Origin: Actinomycetes bacterium
GTDB taxonomy: Bacteria; Actinomycetota; CADDZG01; JAHWKV01
Direction of reading: 5' to 3'
NCBI GenBank assembly: GCA_029263075.1
Contig: JAJCYE010000067.1
Location: 1 to 32,084 of the forward strand
DNA: 32,084 nt
Below the pieces are notes generated by a model. That model searched no databases and was not told the DNA's origin. It saw only the letters and a program-made list of their open reading frames with translations. The stretch's first letter is position 1, and every line of letters begins with the position of its first letter. Position numbers and translations under genes: made by a program. Positions 15,673 to 23,308 of this stretch are shown in pieces.

Positions 15673-16280
15673 GCCGTCCGGGCCTGGCGCCAAACGTGGG
15701 TGAAGCGCCAAACCACCGTGACCGCCGTCGCCGCCACCAATACGATCAGCCACGGGATCATCTGGTCCAGGATCAGCCCGAAACACAGGATGGTGATCCT
15801 CTCGGGGCGTTCGGCGATTCCGACATTGCACGTATAGCCGAGGCCCTCGGCACGGGCCCTGAGGTAGGAAACCATCAGGCTCAGGATGAGGCCGGTGAGC
15901 GCCAACATGACTCCAAGACGGTTGAAGCTGTACTCAAGACCGGACCCGCCCTGATCGGCCTGGGTGTACAGCCAGATCAGCCCGACAAAGACGACCGCGT
16001 CGGACAGCCGGTCCAGCGTGGAGTCCAGGAACGCCCCGGCTTTGGAGCCCTTGCCGGTGGCCCGGGCCACCGCACCGTCCAGCATGTCGAACAACGAACC
16101 GGCGATCAGGATCAGCCCGCCCAAAAACAGGCTGCCCTGGGCGATAGTCCACGCCGCGACCACGGTAACCAGGAAGCCGATCACCGAGACCATGTTCGGG
16201 GTAACGCCCGCGCGACCCAATCCACCGCCGATTGGGAGAACCACCCGCTGGGTCGCGGCACCGAAGAGTCGTTTGAGCAT
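15669..16280 (-). CDS. pgsA: CDP-alcohol phosphatidyltransferase, probable phosphatidylinositol-phosphate synthase
   Basis: Integral membrane enzyme (203 residues, about five to six helices) that joins CDP-diacylglycerol with an alcohol phosphate. The full CDP-OH motif is present: D65-x2-D68-G69-x2-A72-R73-x8-G82-x3-D86-x3-D90. Because patA- and pimA-like genes follow with 4-nt overlaps, inositol phosphate is the most likely acceptor, as for mycobacterial PgsA1. It starts the PIM operon; its ATG is 81 bp from the divergent EF-G-like gene. Confidence 0.92.
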   Translation of the reverse strand: MLKRLFGAATQRVVLPIGGGLGRAGVTPNMVSVIGFLVTVVAAWTIAQGSLFLGGLILIAGSLFDMLDGAVARATGKGSKAGAFLDSTLDRLSDAVVFVGLIWLYTQADQGGSGLEYSFNRLGVMLALTGLILSLMVSYLRARAEGLGYTCNVGIAERPERITILCFGLILDQMIPWLIVLVAATAVTVVWRFTHVWRQARTA

Positions 16281-16349
16281 AGCTGTCGCCGCTCAATATA
16301 GACCCATGGGTCTTTGAACCCGCGATTACGAAAAGGATAAGGAAAGCAA

Positions 16350-16361
16350 TAAGATTCGCGT
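16350..16361 (+). promoter_or_regulatory. candidate leaderless promoter of the EF-G-like gene
   Basis: TAAGAT (16350-16355) ends 6 nt before the ATG at 16362, the exact spacing at which transcription would begin on the start codon. An AAGGA sequence about 20 nt further upstream is too far away to act as a ribosome binding site. Confidence 0.4.
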
Positions 16362-18455
16362 ATGAAGACTTACGATCCCGAGAAGATTCGAAACATCGTT
16401 CTCCTGGGACACCAGGGGTCCGGAAAGACGACACTGGCGGAAGCGCTTCTTTACGTAGGTGGCACCACCACCCGGATGGGTTCAATCACCGAGGGCAACA
16501 CCGTTTGCGACTTCGAACCCGAGGAGATCAAAAAGACAATCTCGGTGAACCTGGCCCTTGCCCCGTTCGAGTGGAAGGGGTGCAAGATCAACCTGCTTGA
16601 CGCACCGGGCTACGCCGACTTCATCGGGGAAGCGCAGGCGGCAATTCGTGTCGCCGACGCCGCGGTCCTGGTGGTATCGGCCGTCGACGGAATCCAGGTG
16701 CAGCACGAAGCCCTGTGGCGCCTGGCGCGGCGGGCCGGACTCCCGAGCTTCGTCTTCGTCAACAAGCTGGAGCGGGAAAGGGCGGACTTCCACGCCGTCC
16801 TGGGCGCCCTATCCGACCGGTTGGGGTCGGGGTTCGCCCCTTTGGACCTGCCACTGGGCGAAGAGCACCAGTTCCACGGCATCGTCGATGTTTTGAGCGA
16901 AAAGGCCTTCCACTACGGCGCCGCGGGCAAATCGGTGGAGTCGGACATGCTCGAAGACGTGGCCGCCGAGGCCAAACTTTTGCATACCCGCATTCTCGAT
17001 TCGGTGGCCGAAACCGACGACGACCTGCTTGAGAAATACCTGGGCGGCGAGGACCTGACACCCGAAGAAGTTAAAAGCGGGCTCCACAAGGGCGTCTGCG
17101 AAGGCAGGGTGTTCCCGGTCCTGGTCGGGTCTGCCACCAAACTGGTGGGGTTGGACCGGCTGGCGGACATCCTGGTTGAGATGGCGCCCTCACCGGTTGA
17201 GCGGGGGCCGTCCGTAGGGATCAAGCCGGGCACCGAGGAACCCGAGGAGCGTAAACCGAACGCCACCGAACCGCTGTCGGCGTTCGTCTTCAAGACCATT
17301 TCGGACCCCTACGTCGGCCGGATCAGCCTGTTCAAAGTGATCTCGGGCACACTGCGGCCCGACTCCAACGTATTTAACGCCACTACCTCGGCCGACGAGC
17401 GCATCGCACATCTGTTCACACTGCGAGGAAAATCCCAGGAGCCTCAACCCGAGGTGGTAGCCGGCGACATCGGCGCCGTTGCCAAGCTGACCCATACCCA
17501 CAGCGGCAACACTTTGACCGACAAGACGAGCCCCATTGCCTACGAAGATTTGGAGGCGCCGGACCGGGTGCTGGCCAAGGCAATAGTCCCCAAGACGAAG
17601 GGCGACGAGGACAAGCTCATGACCGCACTCTCCCGCCTGCATGAGGAGGACCCGGCGCTGCTGGTCGACCGCAACTCGGAAACCCACCAGACGCTCATCT
17701 GGGGCACCGGCGACACCCACCTGGACATTGCGATGGAACGGCTCAGCCGCAAGTACGGAGTCGACGTGGAGGAGATTCCACTTCGCATCCCCTACCGGGA
17801 GACCATCGCCGGACCGGGCAAGGCCGTCGGACGGCACGTCAAGCAGAGCGGGGGGCACGGCCAGTACGCGGTGTGCAACCTGCAGATCGCCCCTCTTGAG
17901 CGAGGCGCCGGCTTCTCCTACGTCGACAAGATCTTCGGCGGTTCGGTTCCGTCGCAGTTCATCCCCTCGGTGGAGAAGGGCATTCAAAAGACCCTCGCCG
18001 AGGGCGCCGTGGCGGGCTATCCGGTCGTCGATGTTCAGGTCACCCTGGTCGACGGCAAGTTCCACCCGGTCGACTCGTCCGACATGGCGTTCCAGATCGC
18101 CGGCAGCATCGGTTTTAGGGAAGCGGTGGCGGACGCCGGCGTGATGTTGTTGGAGCCGGTCATGGATCTGGAGGTCATGGTGCCGGACTCCTACCTGGGC
18201 GACATCATGGGCGACCTCAACTCCAAGCGCGGCCGGATCCAGGGAACCGAAGGGGTTGCCGGGGGCCGGCAACTGGTCAAGGCGCAAGCGCCCATGTCCG
18301 AGATCGCCCGCTATGCAATCGACCTGCGGTCGATGACCGGCGGCCAGGGCACCTTCCACTCGACCTTCTCCCACTACGAACCCGTGCCGGCCCACCTTGC
18401 GGACAAGATCATCGCCGAGGCCAAACAGGCCAAAGAAACCAAGACCGGCCATTGA
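16362..18455 (+). CDS. elongation factor G-like translational GTPase (FusA2/EF-G2 type)
   Basis: A 697-residue EF-G paralogue with all five domains. G1 is GHQGSGKT (16-23); the switch I threonine is in KKTISV; G3 is DAPGY (80-84) instead of the canonical DTPGH, so the histidine that activates water in EF-G is replaced by tyrosine; G4 is NKLE (134-137) rather than NKxD. Domain IV has GRHVKQSGGHGQYAV and domain V GDIMGDLNSKRGRIQGTE. These changes fit the EF-G-like subfamily widespread in actinobacteria, where the mycobacterial example reportedly lacks ribosome-dependent GTPase activity. It is therefore unlikely to be the main translocase. DUF983 follows with overlapping stop and start codons. 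Confidence 0.93.
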   Translation: MKTYDPEKIRNIVLLGHQGSGKTTLAEALLYVGGTTTRMGSITEGNTVCDFEPEEIKKTISVNLALAPFEWKGCKINLLDAPGYADFIGEAQAAIRVADAAVLVVSAVDGIQVQHEALWRLARRAGLPSFVFVNKLERERADFHAVLGALSDRLGSGFAPLDLPLGEEHQFHGIVDVLSEKAFHYGAAGKSVESDMLEDVAAEAKLLHTRILDSVAETDDDLLEKYLGGEDLTPEEVKSGLHKGVCEGRVFPVLVGSATKLVGLDRLADILVEMAPSPVERGPSVGIKPGTEEPEERKPNATEPLSAFVFKTISDPYVGRISLFKVISGTLRPDSNVFNATTSADERIAHLFTLRGKSQEPQPEVVAGDIGAVAKLTHTHSGNTLTDKTSPIAYEDLEAPDRVLAKAIVPKTKGDEDKLMTALSRLHEEDPALLVDRNSETHQTLIWGTGDTHLDIAMERLSRKYGVDVEEIPLRIPYRETIAGPGKAVGRHVKQSGGHGQYAVCNLQIAPLERGAGFSYVDKIFGGSVPSQFIPSVEKGIQKTLAEGAVAGYPVVDVQVTLVDGKFHPVDSSDMAFQIAGSIGFREAVADAGVMLLEPVMDLEVMVPDSYLGDIMGDLNSKRGRIQGTEGVAGGRQLVKAQAPMSEIARYAIDLRSMTGGQGTFHSTFSHYEPVPAHLADKIIAEAKQAKETKTGH

Positions 18456-18874
18456 AAGAGTTCGAGTCGGTCGGCCCCGGACGGATGATTCTGCGGGGCC
18501 TCACCCGGCGGTGCCCATTCTGCGGCCGGCGCCCGATATTCGACAACTGGTTCAAGCTGAAGGACCACTGTCCCGACTGCGGGCACCGGTTTAACCAGGA
18601 GGAGGGCTTCTACCTGGGGGCCTACGCGCTCAACTTTGCCATCACCGAAGGACTGCTGCTCGCCTGTTTGATCCCCTACATTGTGATCTCGGCCGCCAAC
18701 CCTGACGTCAAGCTGAACGCACTCCCCTTTGCGCTGGTGGCATTGGCGCTGGCGATCATCGGCCCCATCCTCTTCTACCCATTCTCCCGGAGCCTGTGGA
18801 TCGCGCTGGACATGACGCTCAGGGGCGGCCGGAACCTGGACGACTCCTGGAAGGAGCCCCCGCCGAAGGACTAG
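18452..18874 (+). CDS. DUF983 zinc-ribbon membrane protein
   Basis: A 140-residue protein with a predicted zinc ribbon of two CxxC pairs (C21/C24 in RRCPFCGR, C40/C43 in DHCPDCGH), the DUF983 signature EEGFYLGAYALNF, and two membrane helices (about 60-80 and 91-112). Function is unknown. TTG at 18452 overlaps the upstream stop codon and would be translationally coupled; an alternative ATG at 18485 starts at residue 12 and still keeps all conserved parts. Its 3' end converges on the cupredoxin gene with 15 bp between. Confidence 0.85.
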   Translation: MKEFESVGPGRMILRGLTRRCPFCGRRPIFDNWFKLKDHCPDCGHRFNQEEGFYLGAYALNFAITEGLLLACLIPYIVISAANPDVKLNALPFALVALALAIIGPILFYPFSRSLWIALDMTLRGGRNLDDSWKEPPPKD

Positions 18875-18895
18875 GAACGGGCAAGTACCCTAGTC
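18869..18895. repeat. 7-bp inverted repeat spanning two convergent stop codons
   Basis: GACTAGG (18869-18875) can pair with CCTAGTC (18889-18895) around a 13-nt loop. Each arm contains the TAG stop of one of the two convergent genes. No T-run follows on either strand, so a true intrinsic terminator is doubtful. Confidence 0.4.
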
Positions 18896-19651
18896 ATCGT
18901 CCGCCCCCGACCCCTGTGCGCCCTCCTCGCCGGGAGTCCCCTCTTTGCCGGCTTGGCCCTTATTGCCGTCGTTCCCCTCAACGATCATCCCGTCCCCGCC
19001 CACCTGGATGAGGTCGTCGTTGTCCGGGACGTCGACATCGCCGTCGTCATCGCCGGCCGCGCTGCGTGCAACGTCCGACGGGGTGGGCCGGGCGGGTCGG
19101 CGAACTACCGCGGAGGCCCGGGGGGCCGTGTCGGCGGGTGAGATTGAAACCGTGGAGATCGAATCGCCCTCGGCGGAGTAGAAGGCTCCCTGCATTCCCC
19201 TGCCGGCGTGGAATTTGCAGTAAAAGCGGAAAGCTCCCGAGACCGGCAACTGAATCACCATCTCGGCCTCCTCGCCCGGCTTCAGTTGGCGGTGGACCCC
19301 CAACGAGTCAATCGTGAACGTGTGGTCGGCCAGCCCTCCCGGGTTCTTGAGGGTCAAACTCAGGTTGGCTCCGGGGGTCGTTTTGACGAAGGTGGGGTTG
19401 AAGGCAAAGTCTGCCATCGTGAACTCGGCCGTCACCGCGTTGCCCATACCGGTCAGGTCGGAGATCCCCACGTTGTTGACCGGGCCCTCCAGGGCCACCG
19501 GCATGGGCTGAACCGTGGGCGATGGAGCCGGCGAGGCCGTCGGGCTGGGACTGGGGAAAGGAACCTCCTCCCCTGCGACCTGCCCGGCGTTTCGGGTGCA
19601 GCCGGCGGTGGACACCATCACCATCAATGCCACAACAAGTCTTCGCCTCAC
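18890..19651 (-). CDS. secreted cupredoxin-like lipoprotein with collagen-like tail
   Basis: A 253-residue exported protein. The signal peptide ends in STAGC (C18, a slightly unusual lipobox with Thr at -3), followed by a Ser/Pro linker (31-50). Residues about 72-172 form a plastocyanin-like domain with all type 1 copper ligands: H110, C145, H148 and M153, in the spacing C-x2-H-x4-M. After it come an Asp-rich stretch (201-213) and eight uninterrupted Gly-x-y triplets (226-249) before a final DDD. A copper electron carrier or copper-binding surface protein is likely; the redox partner is unknown. Start GTG at 19649-19651 with GGAAAGG 6 nt upstream. Confidence 0.85.
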   Translation of the reverse strand: MRRRLVVALMVMVSTAGCTRNAGQVAGEEVPFPSPSPTASPAPSPTVQPMPVALEGPVNNVGISDLTGMGNAVTAEFTMADFAFNPTFVKTTPGANLSLTLKNPGGLADHTFTIDSLGVHRQLKPGEEAEMVIQLPVSGAFRFYCKFHAGRGMQGAFYSAEGDSISTVSISPADTAPRASAVVRRPARPTPSDVARSAAGDDDGDVDVPDNDDLIQVGGDGMIVEGNDGNKGQAGKEGTPGEEGAQGSGADDD

Positions 19652-19696
19652 AAAGTGCCTTTCCGCCGGGGCAAACCTACCGGGGGTTCCGCGCCG

Positions 19697-19702
19697 ATCA
19701 TA
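19697..19702 (-). promoter_or_regulatory. candidate -10 box of the cupredoxin gene
   Basis: TATGAT on the minus strand lies 45 nt upstream of the GTG start and matches the -10 consensus at five of six positions; TAGGTT at 19674-19679 is a weaker alternative. The 148 bp between this gene and the HIT gene hold no other open frame of note. Confidence 0.4.
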
Positions 19703-19799
19703 GCCAACGGTGAAACCTGAACACCACGGCGCCCCGGCCGTTCGATAAGAAGGTGGAACCCGCCGGGCCTATCACAAGACCCCAGGGGCGAGCGCAGTA

Positions 19800-20285
19800 C
19801 TAGGAGCTTTCGTCCCCGAAGTGCGACTTCAGCCGGACGTACGTTTGCTCCAGCGTCTCGGGCATCACTTTGGTCTCGGCCACGACGGGCATGAAGTTGG
19901 TGTCGCCGGACCATCTGGGGACGACGTGCATATGCATATGTCCGGGCAGACCAGCTCCGGCGGCCGCTCCCAGGTTGGCTCCTACGTTGAACGCCTCCGG
20001 GGACATGGCTGCCTTCAGTGCCTCGATCGACCGGACCGTCAGAGCCATCACATCGTTGCGTTCGTCGACGGTCAACTCCTCCAGGGCCCCGACGTGCCTG
20101 CGGGGGGCTACCAGCAAACTGCCGGCGTTGTAGGGGAACCGGTTCATGACCACCAGGCACCGCTCGGTACGGAGCAGCACGTAGTTGCCTTCGAGATCTT
20201 CGGTTTCGGAGTCCGTACACATAAAGCACCCCTCGAAGTGAGCCGAGGTCACGTACTCCATCCTTTGCCGGAATAGCCGATCCAC
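19800..20285 (-). CDS. HIT family nucleotide hydrolase/phosphorylase
   Basis: A 161-residue histidine-triad protein with the catalytic HMHMHVVPRW (H116, H118, H120). C20-x2-C23 near the N-terminus may bind zinc together with histidines, as in several Ap4A-type HIT proteins. MNRFPYNAGSLLVAPRRHVG is the usual nucleotide-binding strand region. Diadenosine polyphosphates or AMP derivatives are likely substrates. It begins 4 bp after thrS, and the pgsA-like gene is further along the strand, as in mycobacteria (thrS-HIT-pgsA), but here a cupredoxin and two plus-strand genes intervene. Confidence 0.93.
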   Translation of the reverse strand: MDRLFRQRMEYVTSAHFEGCFMCTDSETEDLEGNYVLLRTERCLVVMNRFPYNAGSLLVAPRRHVGALEELTVDERNDVMALTVRSIEALKAAMSPEAFNVGANLGAAAGAGLPGHMHMHVVPRWSGDTNFMPVVAETKVMPETLEQTYVRLKSHFGDESS

Positions 20286-20289
20286 GGGG

Positions 20290-22155
20290 TCAGGCGGGAG
20301 AGATCTGGCGGTCTTCGACCTCTTTTACGATGCCGGCAAGGAACTCTTCCAGGGGGACGCCGCGCTTCTCGTTGCCGCCACGGGGCTTGACCGACAGAGT
20401 GCGCGCCTCCGCTTCTTTGTCGCCCACCACCACCATGTAGGGCACCTTGGATACCTGAGCCTTGCGCACCCGGTTACCCAACGATTGGTCCGAACTGTCG
20501 ACGGTCGCCCGGATTTTGGCCTCTTCCAGGCGGGCCGCAACCTCCCCGGCGTAGTCGTAGTGGCGGTCGGAAATGGGGACCACCGTCACCTGTTCGGCGG
20601 CCAGCCAGGTGGGGAAGGCTCCCGCGTAGTGTTCCAGCAGGATGGCGAAAAAGCGTTCGATCGACCCGAACAGGGCCCGGTGGATCATGAACGGGCGGTG
20701 ACGGGCGCCGTCCTCCCCGACGAACTCCAGATCGAACAGGTTGGGGAATTGAAAGTCCACCTGCAGGGTCGACAACTGCCAGCGCCGGTTCAGCGCGTCC
20801 TTGATGTGGACGTCGATCTTCGGTGCGTAGAAGGCGCCTTCGCCCTCGGCAACGGTGTAGGGGATTCCGGCGGTTTCCAGGGCCAGCCGCAAGGCCTCGG
20901 TTGCCCGGTCCCACTCCTCGGGTTCGCCGACGAACTTTTCGGGCCGGGTACTGAGTTCCGCTTCAAAATCGGTGATCCCGAAGTTGCGCAGAACCTTGAG
21001 CACGAATTGCAGGAGGCTGGCCAGTTCGGATTCCAACTGGTCGGGCATGACAAAGATGTGGGCGTCGTCCTGGGTGAAGCCCCTGACCCGGGTCAGCCCG
21101 TGCAGGACCCCTGAGCGCTCGAAGCGGTAGACCGTGCCGAACTCGAACAGCCGCAGCGGCAACTCCCGATAGGAGCGGGTGCGCGAACCGTAGATCAACA
21201 TGTGCATCGGGCAGTTCATGGGCTTGGGGTAGTAGGTGGCCCCCTCCATCTCCATCGGGGGGTACATACCATCCTTGTACCAGCTGAGATGCCCCGACTT
21301 GGCGAAGAGAGCTTCTTTGGCCAGGTGGGGGGTGACGACAAATTCGTAGCCGGCCGCTTCATGCTCAGACCGGGAGTAGTCCTCCATGATCTTGCGGATC
21401 AGGCCGCCTTTGGGGTGGAACACCGCCAGCCCCCCACCGATCTCGGGCGGGAAGCTGAACAGATCCATCTCGGGACCCAGCTTGCGGTGGTCGCGCTTGA
21501 GCGCCTCCTCCAATCGCCACAGGTACTGCTCCTGGGCCTTGGGCGACTCCCACGCGGTGCCGTAGATCCGCTGGAGCATGGGGCGTTTTTCGTCACCCCG
21601 CCAGTAGGCGGCGGAGCTACGGGTCAGCTTGAACGACTTGATCCGCCCGGTCGAAGGAAGGTGCGGCCCCCGGCACAGGTCGACGAATTTGTCGCCGTTC
21701 TTGTAAAGCGAAACCTTGTCGCCGATGACCCCCTGCTCGGATGCCTCCGGGTCCATCTCGCTGATCCACTCGGACTTGTACGGCTGGTCTTTAAACAGTT
21801 CCGCCGCCTCGGCTATGGATACCTCTTCCCGGGAAAACGGCTGATCCTCTTTGATGATCTCGGTCATCCGGGCCTCAATCTTCTCCAGGTCCTCCGGGGT
21901 GAAGGGGCGACCGATGTCGAAGTCGTAGTAGAAGCCGTCCTCAATAGGCGGGCCGCCGGCGTACTTAGCGCCCGGCCAAAGCGACAAGACCGCCTGCGCG
22001 AGCACATGGGCAGTGGAGTGCCGCAGCACCTGGCGGCCGAGGTCGTCCTTTTGGAGGAGAACCACCGAATCACCCTCTGGGGGGCGCGACAGGTCAAACA
22101 GCGTTCCATCTGCCACCATGTAAACAACCGCGTCTTTACGTCTCGGATCACTCAT
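20290..22155 (-). CDS. thrS: threonyl-tRNA synthetase with shortened TGS domain
   Basis: Charges tRNA-Thr. In the 621-residue version (ATG at 22153-22155) the editing domain has H46/H50 (RHSTAHVLAQAV) and C161/H165 (DLCRGPHLP); the catalytic core has zinc ligands C315 (KPMNCPMHM), H366 (TQDDAHIF) and H492 (FMIHRALFGS), motif 2 YRFERSGVLHGLTRVRGF, and a full anticodon-binding domain. Only about 48 residues precede RHSTAH, against about 70 in E. coli: VADGTLFDLSRPPEGDSVVLL aligns with the second half of TGS while the first half is missing. Sixteen bases separate its start from the divergent methyltransferase gene. Longer in-frame starts exist inside that gene but do not restore TGS. Confidence 0.96.
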   Translation of the reverse strand: MSDPRRKDAVVYMVADGTLFDLSRPPEGDSVVLLQKDDLGRQVLRHSTAHVLAQAVLSLWPGAKYAGGPPIEDGFYYDFDIGRPFTPEDLEKIEARMTEIIKEDQPFSREEVSIAEAAELFKDQPYKSEWISEMDPEASEQGVIGDKVSLYKNGDKFVDLCRGPHLPSTGRIKSFKLTRSSAAYWRGDEKRPMLQRIYGTAWESPKAQEQYLWRLEEALKRDHRKLGPEMDLFSFPPEIGGGLAVFHPKGGLIRKIMEDYSRSEHEAAGYEFVVTPHLAKEALFAKSGHLSWYKDGMYPPMEMEGATYYPKPMNCPMHMLIYGSRTRSYRELPLRLFEFGTVYRFERSGVLHGLTRVRGFTQDDAHIFVMPDQLESELASLLQFVLKVLRNFGITDFEAELSTRPEKFVGEPEEWDRATEALRLALETAGIPYTVAEGEGAFYAPKIDVHIKDALNRRWQLSTLQVDFQFPNLFDLEFVGEDGARHRPFMIHRALFGSIERFFAILLEHYAGAFPTWLAAEQVTVVPISDRHYDYAGEVAARLEEAKIRATVDSSDQSLGNRVRKAQVSKVPYMVVVGDKEAEARTLSVKPRGGNEKRGVPLEEFLAGIVKEVEDRQISPA

Positions 22156-22171
22156 ATAAGGCCATTGTTCC

Positions 22172-23254
22172 ATGTCCCCAGAGCTGCTGTACCTGCTGCG
22201 ACGCCGGATCCGAGCCGCCGGGCCGATAAGGTTCGACGAGTTCATGGAGCTGGTCCTGTACAGCGACCCTCACGGTTATTACCGCAATAACGTGCCCGGC
22301 GGGGACTCCGACTACCAAACCTCCCCCACCCTTTCGCCTTGGTTCGGCCTCCTGGTCACCCAAGAAATACAGGCGGTCTGGGAGGGGTTGGGGTCACCGG
22401 CGGAGTTCACGGTCGTTGAGGTCGGCGGCGGCAACGCCGACCTGGCAGCAGCAGTGGTCGACGCCGCCGAGGGAGAGTTCGGTAACGCCCTCAAGTGGGT
22501 ATACGTGGAGCCCCTCGACTCGGTGGCCGCGATGCAACGGGCACGGTTCGGGTCGTCGGAGAAGTTCTCCTGGATCGGCGATCTCGACGAACTCGCGCCG
22601 GTGACCGGGGTAATCCTGGCCAACGAAGTCCTGGACAATTTCCCATTCCGGATCTTCGAGGTCGCCAAAGACGGAGTGGTCGAGATCCGGGTTGGCTTCA
22701 CCCGCCACAACCTGCACGAGGTTCGTTTCCCGGTGGGTCCCGAGATCGCCGAACAGCTAGCGCCGGCGTTGGAACACCTGGACCCCGGAGACCGCCTGGA
22801 GGTGAGGTCCGGAATCAAGGAGTGGATGGCGAAGGCGGCCCGGGGACTGGCGGAAGGCCGGTTGATAATTGTCGATTACGGCGACCTTGAGCCGGAAACC
22901 TGGACCCGGCACCCTTCGGGTTCCATGGTCACCTACCGGCAGGGGGAGCTGGGCAAAGATCCGTTCGAGGAGGTCGGGGGCTCGGACATCACCGCCCACG
23001 TCAACTTCTCCGCGGTGGCGCGGGCCGCGACCGACGCCGGACTGGAACTGCTTGCGCTGCAGACCCAGAAGGGCTGGCTGGAGTCGCTGGGCCTCAAAGA
23101 ACTCGTGGCCGACTTTCGGCGACGGGAAGCCGAAGCCCAAGCCGGGGGCCAGCATCCCGAATACCTCAGGATCATGGCGCAGAGGTCCAAAATCGAACTG
23201 CTGGCGGCGCGGGGCGGCCTGGGGGACTACCTGGTGTTCGGCGCCAAGAAGTAG
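22172..23254 (+). CDS. MidA/NDUFAF7 family (DUF185) SAM-dependent methyltransferase
   Basis: A 360-residue protein of the COG1565 family. Signatures are an N-terminal FDEFMELVLYSDPHGYY, the YQTSPTLSPWFG segment (48-59), motif I VVEVGGGNADLA (81-92), ILANEVLDNFPFRIFE (the conserved NELLDalP-like block) and LIIVDYGD. Eukaryotic members methylate an arginine of complex I; bacterial targets are not established. The ATG is supported because the conserved region begins only about 15 residues later. TATAAG at 22155-22160 could be a -10 giving a 5' leader of only a few bases. The gene is divergent from thrS. Confidence 0.85.
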   Translation: MSPELLYLLRRRIRAAGPIRFDEFMELVLYSDPHGYYRNNVPGGDSDYQTSPTLSPWFGLLVTQEIQAVWEGLGSPAEFTVVEVGGGNADLAAAVVDAAEGEFGNALKWVYVEPLDSVAAMQRARFGSSEKFSWIGDLDELAPVTGVILANEVLDNFPFRIFEVAKDGVVEIRVGFTRHNLHEVRFPVGPEIAEQLAPALEHLDPGDRLEVRSGIKEWMAKAARGLAEGRLIIVDYGDLEPETWTRHPSGSMVTYRQGELGKDPFEEVGGSDITAHVNFSAVARAATDAGLELLALQTQKGWLESLGLKELVADFRRREAEAQAGGQHPEYLRIMAQRSKIELLAARGGLGDYLVFGAKK

Positions 23255-23308
23255 CTCCCGCGTTCAGGTTCTAAACGACCCGGGGACCGGGAACCCAGCG
23301 ACACTTGA
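23255..23308. other. convergent intergenic gap with a weak hairpin
   Basis: A 5-bp stem CCCGG/CCGGG with a GGA loop (23279-23291) can be extended by GGTT (23267-23270) pairing with AACC (23292-23295) across a one-sided bulge. No T-run follows. It could slow transcription between the two convergent genes, but evidence is thin. Confidence 0.25.

Noticed and set aside
17190-18452. Long open frame (420 codons) on the minus strand across the EF-G-like gene
   Set aside because: It is the complement of well-conserved EF-G sequence; its translation has no recognisable family, and long antisense frames are expected in GC-rich DNA.
18869-18895. Bidirectional intrinsic terminator between the DUF983 and cupredoxin genes
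   Set aside because: The stem is only 7 bp with a 13-nt loop, and no T-run follows on either strand, so it was kept only as a repeat.
21202-22290. Open frame of 362 codons antisense to thrS
   Set aside because: It covers conserved thrS catalytic and editing motifs on the other strand and has no protein-like features of its own.
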